Virus record (IMG/VR): IMGVR_UViG_3300048583_000274 | Coordinates: 64,001 to 94,664 of that record | Source of the DNA: a virus | DNA: 30,664 nucleotides | Strand: one strand, 5' to 3' | Shown: one piece after another, positions 8,609 through 21,000 of the stretch | How positions within the stretch are numbered: the first letter of the stretch is position 1 | Layout: each line of letters opens with the position of its first letter | Program-made: the position numbers and the translations under genes | Notes under the pieces: model-generated | Databases searched by the model: none | Told to the model about the DNA's origin: nothing | What the model saw: the letters and a program-made list of their open reading frames with translations, nothing else

Positions 8609-10069
8609 ATGAAAAAGAAATGTTCAACTAGAAAAAAATATGGTAATGGAACAGGTAATCAAGGAATTGATACTTCTAACTATATCCCTGACCCTTCTGA
8701 AGTTTTAAATGATTACAACATCATGTTAGCCAAAACTGATTTAGAGGCTTCCACAGATCCTTTACTTCCTGTTGTTGCAGGTATTGGAGGATTACTTTCT
8801 TCTGCTTTGCCTAGCTTTCAAGAAGCTGCTTTACCTAAGCCGGCCACTGCTGCTCTTGGAAATTCAGGAGTAGAAGCTGATATTGAAATGGAAGGAGGAG
8901 AAATTATAGAAACTCCTGCAGGTCAAATTGAAGAACTACAAGGCCCTTCCCATGAACAGGGAGGTATACCTATGAAAGTGGGAGAAGATGTTCCTCAAGG
9001 CACTGTAGTTTATTCTGATAGATTATCTCTTGCCGGTAAGACTCTAGCTGAAAGAAAAGCAATTAGAGAAAAAAAATTAGCCAATATTAATAAAAGTATT
9101 GCAGGCCCTCAAGTAGACTTAGCTTTAAAAAATTCAGCTCAAAGACAAATCCAAAGCATTGAAAAAGAAGAGGCAGGAGATTTAAGCTTTCAAGAAAAGA
9201 TAAATAACATGCAAGCTCTTGCTGACAATATGATTAAGGCTTTTGGTACAGGAGCTAAAGGAGTTCAAAAAATGGCTACAGGTACAGGAGCCACAGGAAT
9301 AGGAGGAAAAAGAATTATAGGGTATGATGAAACAGGAAATGCTATTTATGAAGAAAGCTCTACTAGAATGGATGATCCAAATTATATAGCTCCTACAGAA
9401 GCTAAAACAGACTTTTCAGGAGTAATGGATACAGTAGGAGATATAGTTCCGGGACTTGGAGATGTTACTAAATTAATTGGTAATTATTTGGGAAGTACTG
9501 CAGGAATTAAAACTGCCAATGAACAAAGAAGTACTGATATTACTCATACAAATGTTTTTGCTAATGCCGGCAAAGATGCTATGAAGTTTCTTGATGAATC
9601 TGCAGGAGCTATAGAAGGACAAAAAGCTCAAGCTATTTCTAAAATGACTGCTAATACTAGAGGAGGAAAAAGAGGAGCTAGAGGTTCAGCTAGAGGAGTA
9701 AATCAAATGAGAGCTACGGATTGGTTATATGATACTGCTTTATCTCAAGGCATAGCAGATATTTCTACAAATACTGCAGCTCAAATAGCTGCTCTTTCAG
9801 GACAGAAAGCTCAAGTAAGCCTGTCTGCTGATGAATTAAAAGGAAAAGGTAAACAAGTAGCAGATGCTTCAAATGAAGCTGCTAAGGATGCTTATTACAC
9901 TGCATTAGGATTAGGAAGAAAAGACCAAGCTTCAGGAGTACAACAAACAGGAAAAGATTTGAATGATATGGCTCAAAATGATATAATTACTAATCTGTTA
10001 CAACAGTTAGGAAAATATGTCACAGTAGATGCTCAAGGAAATGTTTTAGCTAAAAATACAACTAAGTAA
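8609..10069 (+). CDS. Internal/cargo-type structural protein (GPSHEQGGI family)
   Basis: This 486-residue protein has a basic N-terminus (MKKKCSTRKKYGNG) carrying its only Cys at residue 5. The segment VEADIEMEGGEIIETPAG leads to GPSHEQGGI (G112-I120) and then GTVVYSDRLSLAGKTLAERK, a module I recognise from many Bacteroidota-phage virion proteins including crAss-like ones; its function is not known to me. A Gly-rich middle (GTGAKGVQKMATGTGATGIG) and an Arg/Gly patch (TRGGKRGARGSARG, residues 350-363), which may contact DNA, precede an Ala-rich helical C-terminus. By position after the nozzle gene it corresponds to proteins described as cargo/internal virion proteins in crAss-like phages. ATG is preceded by gtATT with only a weak purine stretch (AAAGAG) upstream. 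Confidence 0.7.
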   Translation: MKKKCSTRKKYGNGTGNQGIDTSNYIPDPSEVLNDYNIMLAKTDLEASTDPLLPVVAGIGGLLSSALPSFQEAALPKPATAALGNSGVEADIEMEGGEIIETPAGQIEELQGPSHEQGGIPMKVGEDVPQGTVVYSDRLSLAGKTLAERKAIREKKLANINKSIAGPQVDLALKNSAQRQIQSIEKEEAGDLSFQEKINNMQALADNMIKAFGTGAKGVQKMATGTGATGIGGKRIIGYDETGNAIYEESSTRMDDPNYIAPTEAKTDFSGVMDTVGDIVPGLGDVTKLIGNYLGSTAGIKTANEQRSTDITHTNVFANAGKDAMKFLDESAGAIEGQKAQAISKMTANTRGGKRGARGSARGVNQMRATDWLYDTALSQGIADISTNTAAQIAALSGQKAQVSLSADELKGKGKQVADASNEAAKDAYYTALGLGRKDQASGVQQTGKDLNDMAQNDIITNLLQQLGKYVTVDAQGNVLAKNTTK

Positions 10070-10071
10070 TT

Positions 10072-12051
10072 ATGGGACAGTACTATAAAGGAACAGAGGC
10101 AACCTTTCTTGATGATGCTATGTTTAAAGCACCGGCAGATTTAATTGAATCTATCATAACCAAGAAAGATAAAGAAATCCAAACAGATGTAGATGCTACA
10201 AATGCTTTGGCAGAACTTCTTAATGCTCAATCTTTAAAAGTAGATGAACCTAGACTTCAACAAAAACTAAGAGATTATCAAGATGAAATTGATGGAACTG
10301 TCCAAAATATTCTTAAGGACCCCTTAAACTATGATACTCAAGGTCTTCAAAAACTGAGAAGAAAACTTAACTCAGATTGGAAGACAGGAGAAATAGGAGC
10401 TATACAAGAAAACAGAGATGCTTATTTAGCTTGGGTTAAAGAAGAAGAAGCTAAGATAAAAGCTAACCCTGATTTATATGAAGGCAATCAATTTGAAGCT
10501 CTTAAAGCTAAGAAACTTGCTGAGTTTGCAGGGACTAATTATGCCGGGCCTAATCAGTATGGACAATTTCAAGGAGAAGAGGTCTTAGGAATGAAAGCTA
10601 CTTTACCTGTTCTTGAAGAGCTTATGAAAGGAGCTATTGAAGATAAAAATAGTACAGTTAAATGGGATAGTGATAAAGGAGAATGGAATGTCAAAGGAGA
10701 AAGAACTGAAAAATTCTTTTCTCCGAAACAGCTTCAAAAAATGTATGAAGGATATTTAGAAACTAATCCTAGCTACTTACAAGCTATTAAACAAAGAAAT
10801 CAACTAGGCTTACCGGGATGGGAAACAGCTTTAACTGAAGAAGGAGCTTTAAACTTTGATAAAGGAGGCTTCTTCAAAGAAAGTATGGATTTACTCCAAG
10901 ATAAATATGGAGGAAAACAAACTACTAAATCTGATAGCAAAACTATGAATGCTTTAGGATTAGATGCAGCTAGAGAAGAGGCTGACACTTTCAATGTAGA
11001 TACTACTGTAAAAAATGTTTATACTTCTTACTCAGGAAAGACTATTTCTCAATTTAATGAGAATGTTAAAACTGCTAAAGCTACTATGGCCAATACTAAA
11101 TCTAGAGCAGCTCAATTATATTTAGATTCTCTAGGAGGAATTCCTTTATCTCAATTAACTATTCAACAAAAAGCTCAATTAAAACAAATTGAAAGAGGAG
11201 ATTTCTCTAGTGTAGCTAATACTCCTGAAGGACAAACTATTATAAAAGAATATAAAACTGCTACTAATAGAAATGCTGTTCTCAATGCTACTCTAATTCA
11301 ATTTAAAGCTGATAATCCGGGAATGGATCCTACTAATCCTAAAGACACTAAAGCTATTGCTCAGTTCAATGATTGGTTAATGGAAAATGGAAAAAACAAA
11401 GAAGCTAATGTAAACATGGGATATGGAGTTACAGATATTGTAAACAAAGATCAAAAGAAAGTAGCAGAACATTTCTTCAATAATGGACTTCACATGGACA
11501 CTAAAATAACTCTTCCTCAAGGTTTTAAAATTAAAGGAGTAGATGTAGGAGGAGATGAAAGAACTTTAAATGATTTAAAAAACCAAGGTTTCTTTAAAGT
11601 AGAAAAAAAAGAAACAGGAAGAAGTATGGATTCAGATTTTAATGAAATTGTTACTTACACAGATGGAACTCAGATTATTAATTTTACTACAGGTAAATCA
11701 GGAGTTATCCCAGTAATGGCTAAGAATGATTCTAATGAAATAGAATACCAATTTAATGTAAATATAAATGGTACACAAGTTGGGGCTAGAGCAAGTAATA
11801 TCAGTACTAAAGATGTAAACAAAGTCTTTGAAGGAAGACAAGGAACTATTTTAAGTGCTCAAAGATTTTTAAATAAAACTCCTGATATTATACTTCCTAT
11901 TCCTAATAGTAATTTAACCTATTATGGAAGAGATGTAATAGAGAATGGAAAAGTGAAAAGAAGAAAAGGAACTATTAGTGATGGAGTAACTACAATAAGT
12001 GTAGATGATGAAGATGCATTATTCGCTGTTGGAAAAGCTTTAGGATATTAA
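10072..12051 (+). CDS. Internal/cargo-type structural protein, 659 aa
   Basis: A 659-residue protein with no Cys. The N-terminal part (residues about 1-120) is helical, with a conserved-looking stretch DEPRLQQKLRDYQDEIDGTV, then DPLNYDTQGLQKLRRKLNSD and TGEIGAIQENRDAYLAW, which I recognise as a common pattern in crAss-like and related Bacteroidota podovirus virion proteins. The C-terminal third becomes more beta-like (NVNINGTQVGARASNISTKD). The start follows TAATTATG two bases after the previous stop, so the two structural genes form a tight pair ahead of the polymerase gene. No enzymatic motif is visible. It is probably packaged inside the virion or part of the tail interior; that is inference from synteny and the shared lack of Cys. 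Confidence 0.65.
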   Translation: MGQYYKGTEATFLDDAMFKAPADLIESIITKKDKEIQTDVDATNALAELLNAQSLKVDEPRLQQKLRDYQDEIDGTVQNILKDPLNYDTQGLQKLRRKLNSDWKTGEIGAIQENRDAYLAWVKEEEAKIKANPDLYEGNQFEALKAKKLAEFAGTNYAGPNQYGQFQGEEVLGMKATLPVLEELMKGAIEDKNSTVKWDSDKGEWNVKGERTEKFFSPKQLQKMYEGYLETNPSYLQAIKQRNQLGLPGWETALTEEGALNFDKGGFFKESMDLLQDKYGGKQTTKSDSKTMNALGLDAAREEADTFNVDTTVKNVYTSYSGKTISQFNENVKTAKATMANTKSRAAQLYLDSLGGIPLSQLTIQQKAQLKQIERGDFSSVANTPEGQTIIKEYKTATNRNAVLNATLIQFKADNPGMDPTNPKDTKAIAQFNDWLMENGKNKEANVNMGYGVTDIVNKDQKKVAEHFFNNGLHMDTKITLPQGFKIKGVDVGGDERTLNDLKNQGFFKVEKKETGRSMDSDFNEIVTYTDGTQIINFTTGKSGVIPVMAKNDSNEIEYQFNVNINGTQVGARASNISTKDVNKVFEGRQGTILSAQRFLNKTPDIILPIPNSNLTYYGRDVIENGKVKRRKGTISDGVTTISVDDEDALFAVGKALGY

Positions 12052-12065
12052 ATTTTTTAATACCT
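12042..12065 (+). other. Imperfect hairpin over the stop codon before the giant polymerase gene
   Basis: AGGATATTAAA pairs with TTTAATACCT across a TTT loop, giving a 10-bp stem with one bulged A (12045). It covers the TAA stop (12049-12051) of the upstream gene and lies in the 38-base gap before the vRNAP gene. Its outer sequences, AGGATA on the left and ACCTTTA on the right, are the same words found in the hairpin at 8576-8591. No T-run follows. It may set message ends or control translation; the stem is mostly A-T and could be fortuitous. Confidence 0.35.
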
Positions 12066-12089
12066 TTACCATCATTAATTTTACTTACC

Positions 12090-15000
12090 ATGTCAGGAAA
12101 AAAAGAACTTACTATTCAAGAGTTATTTAATAGAGCTGCAAAAAAACAAACTGCTCAAGGGCCAACTCCAACTATTTCAGGAGCTAATGTAATAGCAGGA
12201 AGTCAAGGAGCTACAGATAGTCAAATTGCAGAGGCAAGTTCCAAAGGAACTTATGGAGAAAGACAAAAAGTTCTTTCAGCTCCTTCTAAGGAAGCTATTT
12301 CCATGGAGAAAAGAAAGCTTGAAATTGAAGTAGCAAAAGAAACTGCTCAACTTGAAAAAGAAGCTGCTCTTGATGTTGTTCCCGGTACTTTAAATGCTAC
12401 TATCAAAGAGCAAGTAAAAGATGATGATAAATTTGTAGAGATAGTAAAAAAAGGAGAAAAAGTTGAAGCTAATCTAGCTGAAGCTTCTAAAAAGAATACT
12501 GACTTCTTTGATGGAAATGGATTTAATCTTTTTGCTCCTGCTTATAAACTTTATGATTTATTTGCAGAAGAAAAAGATAAATTAGGTAGAGGAAAAGAGT
12601 ATGATGTAGCTAAAGCTGAGAAAGCTCAGTACTTAGAAGAGATTAGACCCTATACTGAAACTCACAATAAATTCTTAAAAGCTGAAGTAGAAAGACTTGA
12701 AGCTGAAGAGCAAGAAATTAGAAAACAAAAAATAGAATTAAGTCAACAAACTAATATTCCTACTATTTCTTCTTCTGCTTTTATGCCAATAGGAGCTAAA
12801 TTAGAAGCTGAACAACAGACTAGAACTCCTGAACAAATAGAATTAGATAAAAAACAAAATCTTAAAAGAAGCACTAGAATTCTTCTTGCTCAAGCTCAAA
12901 GCAAACTTAATGACTTCACTACAGGAGAGACTTCTATATGGAATGGTATTGGTAATACCAATAGAGACCTTGCTACTGTAGGGCTTTCTTCTATGACTAC
13001 AGACCTTGAAGTTTTAGGAGTAGTTAATAAAGCTGAAAAAGATAGAACTCCTGAAGAACAAGAACTCTTAACTGCTTATGCTAGAAAAGCTGAAGTAGAG
13101 AAATTAGATTTATTCCAAGATGAGTTTTGGTACAGAGCTGCAGAAGGCACAGGACATTCTCTTGTGTTCATGGAGTCTATGTTACTTACTAGAGGAGCAG
13201 GAGGAGCTGTAAGACAAGCTACTCAAAAAGGAATGCAAGGAGCTTTAAAGAAAACTTTATCTGAAACTATAAAAGGATCTTTCAAAAGAAAATTAGGAGT
13301 AGCTTTAACTCAAAGAGCAATTCCGGCTTCAGTTGAAATAGGAACTCAAACTTTACTTTCTCCTACTACTTATGCTAGTATGGTTAAAGAAAAATTAGGA
13401 GATGTAAGTATTGTAAAAGATATTGATGGGAAAGAAAGAGTTGTAGTTAATGATGAAGCTTTCAAAGCTTTTGAAAAAGAACACTTCTTAAACAAAGAAT
13501 ATATTGAGTTTCAGAAAAATAAAATCTTAGGTAAAGGAGAACTTACTCCTAAAGATGAAGAAAATTTAAAAATGTTAGACTCTAGATTAAAAGATTTAGA
13601 CTCTACCTTAGAACAACTTAGACCTAAATCATGGTTTGAGTCTTTTGCTTATGGGGCCACAGAAACTGCAAAGGAATTTGTAGCTGAAAAATATGTTGGT
13701 AGAATTGGAGATAAACTAGGAGCAAGTAAGTTTGTTCAAAAAGGCTTATCTAAATTACCTTTTGCTAAAACTAGAAAATTTTTAAATGAGCAAATTGTCT
13801 CAGGACAAGATGTAATCAATAAGAGTTTCTTAGGGACTTTGAGTAGTAAAGCTATGTATCACACCGGAGCCAATAAAATCTATAATGGATTACCCGGGGA
13901 GATATTAGAAGAGATTGCTGTACAAGCTACTCCTACTCTTAGATTTGAAAATTTTGGACAGGAGTATCTAAATCAATTAGCTGAGCTTACAGAGCCGGCT
14001 TTCTATGCTGATGTGGTAGGACAAACTCTATTGATGTCAGGAGGAACTACTACTTTAGGAACTGCAGGAAACATTGCTAATTATAAAAAAAGAAAACAGT
14101 TTTATAATGATAGAAGAGAAATCAGAAATGCTTATAAAAATATTGACAAAGCTATTACTGATGAAGATTTAGCAGAAACTATTTTAATGGCTTCTGCCGG
14201 CACTTCTTTTAGTCAATTAGATTATAACTATAAGATTGCCAAACTAAGAAAAGAGAATAAGCATGAAGAGGCTAATGCCATTGAACAGAAGAAGTTTATG
14301 ACCATGGCTGTAAAAGCTATTGAAACTAATACTTTGGATGAATTTGAAAAAGCTTTATCTAAACTATCTAGTAATACTGATACTCAATTTAGCACTGAGA
14401 CTGCTGTAAATATTGGTTTGGCCAAAGCTAAAATTGAAGAAATTAAAAAGACTTATGCTCAATATAGTAATAGAAGTAATGTAGGTAAGATTCTTGATTT
14501 AGCTACTCAAAAGATAGCTCTTAAAGAATCAGTACAAAACTTAGATAAAGAGCTAGATACTCAGAGAGCTTTAGCTAATGAAGAGTTAGAATTGCTTATG
14601 CCTGAAAGAGCTAGTGAATCTTTAGCTCCTATTGTTTTAGATATTGATAGCATAATAGATGAAACTGCAGATACTCCGGAACTTCAATCTGAAGTAGACA
14701 GATACTTAGACCTTATTGACAAGACAGCTAGTCCTGCCATTAAAACTTACATTTCATTACTTGAAGCTAAAGAGAATACTCAAGCTGCAAGAAGAATGGT
14801 AATGAAAGAATACAATGAACAAGTAAGTCCTGAATTTGAGGTAAGTGCCCAAAGAATTAAAAGTGTTCAAAGACAAATAGCTGATACTGTTAATTTTATT
14901 GAAAAAAATAATATATCTGAAGCTGCTTCTTTAGATTCAACAGGAAGAATAGTTTGGACAGATTCTTTTGTAGAGGATATCTTTAAGAAAGTAGATACTA

Positions 15001-18000
15001 AAGGAATATCTAAAGCTAAGCTAGATCAATTAAAACAAGGATATAAAAATATTGCTAAGAGTCAAGCTCAAATTAGAAATGCCGGGGCCTCAACTAGGAT
15101 TGCAAATTTATATGACCAAGCTTTAATTGAAGCTAAAAAACAACCTGTTACTCCGGAACCTATTACTTCAACTAATGAAGTAACTGATGCTACCCAAGAA
15201 GTTGATACTCAAGTACAATATGAAAAAGAATTAAGTGCTATTAAAGAAGGTCTTTTAGATCCTATGATTACTCAAAGTCCTGAGATTGATGAAGACTACC
15301 TTTTCCAAATCCCTTCTTTTGCTAATGCCTTAAAAACAAAAGAAGGAGAAATTACTATTTCTGATGTAAAAAATATTACAGGAATAACTTCTGATGTTCT
15401 TGCTCAAAAAATAATGGGTTCTATCAATGCTAACCTTAAGGCCACAAGGCCTACAGAATTAGCTCAAGAAGAAGTTGTACAAGAAGCTCAAGAACAAGTA
15501 GCTCAAGCTGTAGTTAGTTTACAAAGTCAAGTAGAAAATATTATCAATCCTGTACAAGAATTTCCTGATTATCTTCAAGTTGAAGAGGATTCTTTAGATT
15601 TAGACCCAACAAGCCTAAAACCATTAGGAGTTGAAGGATTGACTCCTGAACAAATTAAAGCTTTAGGAGTATTTGCCAAAGATGCCTTCAATCAAGTAAA
15701 ACAGTACTCAGGAGTAGAGCCTACTTTTAAAGATTTTGTTCATTACTTTATAAGATTTGCAGGCAAAGAAAAAGCTGAAAATTCTTTTGAAGCATACAAA
15801 TTAGGTTGGGAAGTAGCTAACTTACCTTCAGCAAATTATACTGAAGTGTATGATGAAATTTTTGAGCCTTTAAAAAATACTTTTTTAGCAAGTCAAGCTC
15901 ATATTGATTCTATATTTTCAACTACTCCTACTAGTCTAGCTACTGTTACAGAAGCAGTTGAAGATGCTAAAGAACAAAATAAAGTAATAGAAAAAGCTCA
16001 AGTTGAAACTGTTACTTTTAATGAAGAAAATGTTCCTGTTAAATCTGATAATGATAGAAGAATTTCAGGAGAAGCTTTGAGGTTAGGCTTTAATGCTATT
16101 AAATATGAAGAGCAAGAAATCTTAGATGAGCAAGGAAATAAAACAGGTAGATTTAAAAGAATAGCAGTATTAACTGATACTTTAAATCTACAAGATTCTG
16201 TTATTGATTTTAGAAGTCTACTTGACCCGGATAAAAATAATGCAGGAGATACTCTTAATGTAGGAGTAGTGCCGGAAACAGAGTGGAATACTATTCCTGT
16301 TTATGTAGGCAGAGATTCAGAACAAAAACCTATTATCAAAACTTTTGCTGAAATCTTTAGTGAAAAATTAATTGAGAACCCTAATTTTAGGGAGACTCAG
16401 GAGTTTATTGATATTGTTCCTGTAGTAGCTTATAACTCTAACAATAAACCTATAGCTCATATTCATGAGACTTCATGGTATAATATTTGGAATGTAAGTG
16501 ATCCAAGTAAAAGAGATGGGGTTATAGACCCTACTAATGTTAGTATGTCTCATCTTCAAGCTATTGAAGAAGCTAAACAAACTGTTTCAGATTTTAGAAG
16601 TGCTATTGTAAACAAAGGAGTTAAAAAAATAACTATTCTTGAAAAGAAAGAAGGGCCCTTTTATACTATTGAAGACAGAAAAGATGAGCAAGGAAATGTT
16701 GTTGATTTTGTTTCTCTGAATGAAACTAATCCTCAAGCTATTGTAGCTGTACAAGGAAACCAAGGGGTTCTTGAAGTTGGAGATAAACTTCCTTTTGAAA
16801 ATGAAAGTAGAGCCATTATCAATAAAGACCAAGTTTTCCAAAAAGGAAAAGGAGGACATATATGGAACTTAAGAAGAATTGGAACTAGCCCTGAAGGAAA
16901 ACAACTTTGGAGAGCCTTCAAATCTATGAATGCCAAGAATACTAAAGAACCTGCTAGAATCCCTGAAGAAGAATTAGAAACTGTAAGATGGGCATGGTCT
17001 GCTTACTCTTTCTTTGATACTCAAGTATTCCAAAATGGAGGAGCTATTATTCAACAAAATAGAGAAAAGCATGTAGTAGGTACTGCCTATGATATGGATG
17101 AAGCTAAAGCTAGAGAAATTATTCAAGCTATCAAAGATAATACAGGATATAACCTTATGAGATTTGAAGATGCAGATGCTTTCTTCAGCTTGTATTTCCA
17201 TCCTAAAATTGGAAGACAAAGACAAGATTATGCTAAAAGTATTTATAGTACTGTAAATGGAACTGAGTTCTATCACAATGTAAATAGAAATGCTTTGAAC
17301 AAAGATCCTAATATGGTTAAAATTGTAGCCGGAGAAGTTATTTCTTTAAATCAAAAATACAATGACTACCTAAAAAGTAAATACTATACTGGTGTTCTCT
17401 CTTTCAATATTGGGACTGCAGAAGAACCTAACTATGTTACTTCTATTCAACCTACTATTACTTTTCAGTATGACATGGAAGTAAAAGAAGAGACCCCTGT
17501 TACAGTAGTTGAAGAAAGAAAACTTGCTACAGAAGTTGAAGTTACCCAACTGAAACAAACAACATCTACAGCAGCTCAGTTAATTGCAGAGGCTAAGAAA
17601 TTACAACAAGAATTAGGGTTTAAACCTCAAAGCACCTCTTTAGCTTTACCTTCTACTATGAAAGGTATTGATGCATTAAAAGATATTTTTAATTTGACTC
17701 CGGGGCTAGATATAGCTCAAGAAGCTCATCTATTGAACTTCATCTACAATTACATTAATACAGCTATTGGAATTAAGAAAGACTCTAAAGCTAATAAAAA
17801 AGAAGTCCTAACTGCTATTACTAATTCTTATAATGATATTGTACTTCCTTCTAAACAAAAGATAGATACTCTTAAAACTCAATTAGAGGCTTTAAAAGAA
17901 ACTGATTTCAGTACAGAGCTTGCAGATACATTGGAAAACTTAAACTTTATGTCAAGAGTTTTAACCAATATTGAAAACAATTGGAATGTAAATAATATCA

Positions 18001-21000
18001 AAGCTACTCTAGAAGCTCAGGGAGTTCCTTATTCAGGTCAAAAAGGAATTATTGAGAAAGCTATGGAAGAAGTAGAAAAAACTTCTGATATCAAAGAAAA
18101 GCAACTTCAAAATGATTTAGAAGACAAAGAGAAAGCTGATGAAACAAGTGATGAAGGAGGAGAAGCTTTAAAAATTAAATCCTTTGAAGACAATGCTTCC
18201 TTAACTGAAAATGGCAAGAACAAAACTTCTTATAGACTAAGAAGATTTATGTCAGGTATTTTAAGAGTTGATAGTGAAGGAAATCCTATCAAAGGGTTCT
18301 TAGGTTTACCTGAATACATCAACTACAATGAAGCTTATGATACCTTGTTTCAATTACTAGGTTCCGGAGTTTATATTGAGTCTGACTTTGTTCTTATGAA
18401 AGCCAAGATTCTTGAGATGAAAAAAGCTCAACCTTGGGTAGTTGAATTAATGGAAAGATTTGATAAAGCTGATGCTCAGCTTAGAAATGAATTTGTAGTA
18501 AATTACAGAAAGCATGCTGTCTCTATGAAGTTTACTATGTATTCTTCTACTAAAGATGGAGCTAAGCTTAAAGTGTATGACACTAATGCTAATGAAGTCT
18601 CAAGAGTAATTGTAAAAGAGTGGGAAAATAACTTTAAACTTTCCCCTTTGGTTAATACAGTTGAGGGGAAATACCTTATCAATAAAGAGAAAGCCAAAGA
18701 ACTTTTGGACCAATATAATTCTTGGGAAAGACAAGGCCACTTACAACCTGATAGTGTTGTAAAAGGTTGGTTATCTAATTTTGGTTTGAAATTCTCAGAA
18801 GGATATTGGGATGAATTAAAAAATACAGGTTTTAATTATGGAGGAGAAGCTATTCCTTATAATAGATCTTTTGAAGGAAACACAACTCCTATAGGATTGC
18901 TTGTAAAATATCTTGAGAATGTAGATAAACAAAAGGATTTGAACTTTGAAGAGAATGAGAAAGCTCATCCTTTTAAAGATATGAATGCTGTAATCAAAGC
19001 TTTATCTAAAGGAGAGAGCAAATACTCAGGTAAGATTTTGTCTAAGTCTTTCAGAGATGCTAAGAAAAGTATCTCAGGACTTACTCAACCTACTCATGCT
19101 ACAGATAGAGTTGATGATTTGATTAGAGCTATTTCTTCAGGTAATACTGAATTGATAGACACTTTAAAATCTATTTCAATCACTTCTAATTCTACTTTAT
19201 TAGAGTTACTTCAAAATGACACTGACTTCTACAAGAAATTAGAAATTAATCACTTAGGATTAACTTCTATTAAAGAGTATGCTAAAGAGAATTTTAACTC
19301 TGCTGCCATTACTGATTTGAACAACTTAGACCATGATTTAGCTAAGCTAGGTATGTTCCAAGATACTCAACAAGGTACTGTAGGAGCTGAAATAGGAGGC
19401 TTTAAGCTTAGAATGGCTAGAATGTTTTTACCTACTATGTCTGATAAAACTCAAATGCTTACAATGGCTACAGGAGTTTTTGATTTCATGTCTCAAAGCA
19501 CTATTGCTTTTTACAAAAAAGATGGTGAATTAGCCTTCACCCCTGACTTAAGAGAACTTTTATATCAGAAACTAATCCTTCCTGAGATGAAAAGAATCTC
19601 TAAATTCCATAAGGAAGTAAAGTCAACTGATATTAAAGACTACGACAATGCAGCTCAGCTATTTAATTTCTTTCCTGCATTGAATATGTTGACAGATTCT
19701 AATGGAGACAGAATTACTAAACACCTTGTAGAACAAGATGTTGAGACTGTAGAAAAAGCTTATAAAGAACAATTAATTGATGTCATAGAAGCTACTATGC
19801 ATTCCTTAGTTGAAGAGAAAAAAACTAAGCTAGCTCCTTTTGTTAATAGAGATGTAAGTGGTAAAGTAGATAAGGTTAAATTCTTTGATGCTAAGTACCT
19901 ATCTAAAGGTAAAGGAAATCTAGAAGAGAACTTTGAAACTGCAGTTTATGATTTTGTATTAAACTCAGTCCTTACTAATGCAGATATGTTTACCATACTT
20001 GCAGGAGATCCTGCTTTGTATTCTCAAGACAAACTTTTCAAAGGGCAAGAAAGTCCTAATTCAGTTATTGAAGATAATTTCTATTCTACTTTTGCTGAGA
20101 AGCATGGTGTGAATATTGGTAAAAGACTTGCTTTATTAATTGCTCCGGGAAGGGTTCTTGCTCAATCTAACACAGCAGATGCTCAGTACCTTCAAGTATT
20201 CTTAAAAGACTCTGTGGATATTACAGCCAATGCAGATTATTTGATTACTCTATTTGCAGGAAAAGAAGCTCTTAGTGAGCCTTTATTTGAAAATGCTACT
20301 CAAACTGTAGCTGAGGCTTTAATTGAATACAGAGCCTCTGAAAATAATACTAGAAAGAGTGTTATTAGAACTGCTTTAAAAAATAAGTTTGCTGACATTG
20401 ATAAGTTAGGAGATTACTTTGATATTGAGTCAACTGATGCACAGGAATATACTACTGTCAATGAACATTTAAAAGTTTTATTTTTAGATGGTAAATTATC
20501 TGAGGAAGACTACAACCAACTTTTAGCTAAAGTTGCTGAGGGACAAGTATTATCTAAAGAAGAATTAGGCCAAGTACTTCAACCTATTAAGCCTGTTTAC
20601 ACAGGACAAATATTTGAAAAGAATGATAAAGGAGAAATTAAAGGAGATGTAGCAAGAACTGTATACATCAAATCTTCTTCTTTTCCATTAATACCTCAAC
20701 TTGTAGCCGGCACCAACCTAGAGAATTTGAAAAATTCTTTAGAAGCTTTAGAGAAAAAACATGGTAAAACTGTGAGAGCTTCTTATGAAACTGCTAATAA
20801 AGTAGGGTCTAAGATTAGTTCTGTTACTATTAATCCTGTGAACCTCAACACTGAAGAGAGTCTAGAAAAAGCTATGCTAGTTTTAGACAGAAAGAATTTC
20901 AGAATTCAACAAGATGTACCTTTCAAATCTGATAGTAAAAAAGAGGATACAGTAGCCATGGGAACTCAAATCTTTAAACTTTTATTTGGAGATGGAGTTA

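Noticed and set aside
15460-15560. Possible short repeat encoding Gln/Glu/Ala/Val-rich sequence
   Set aside because: The similarity between copies is loose and explained by coiled-coil composition; there is no exact tandem unit.
16587-17276. Antisense open frames of up to 100 codons within the polymerase gene
   Set aside because: They lie wholly inside the long + strand gene, have Ser/Phe/Ile-rich shadow compositions, no initiation context of their own and no recognisable motif. The same holds for antisense frames near 7072-7471, 10800-10994, 17370-17558, 18503-18697, 21623-22183, 24863-25129, 25690-25899 and 29974-30183.
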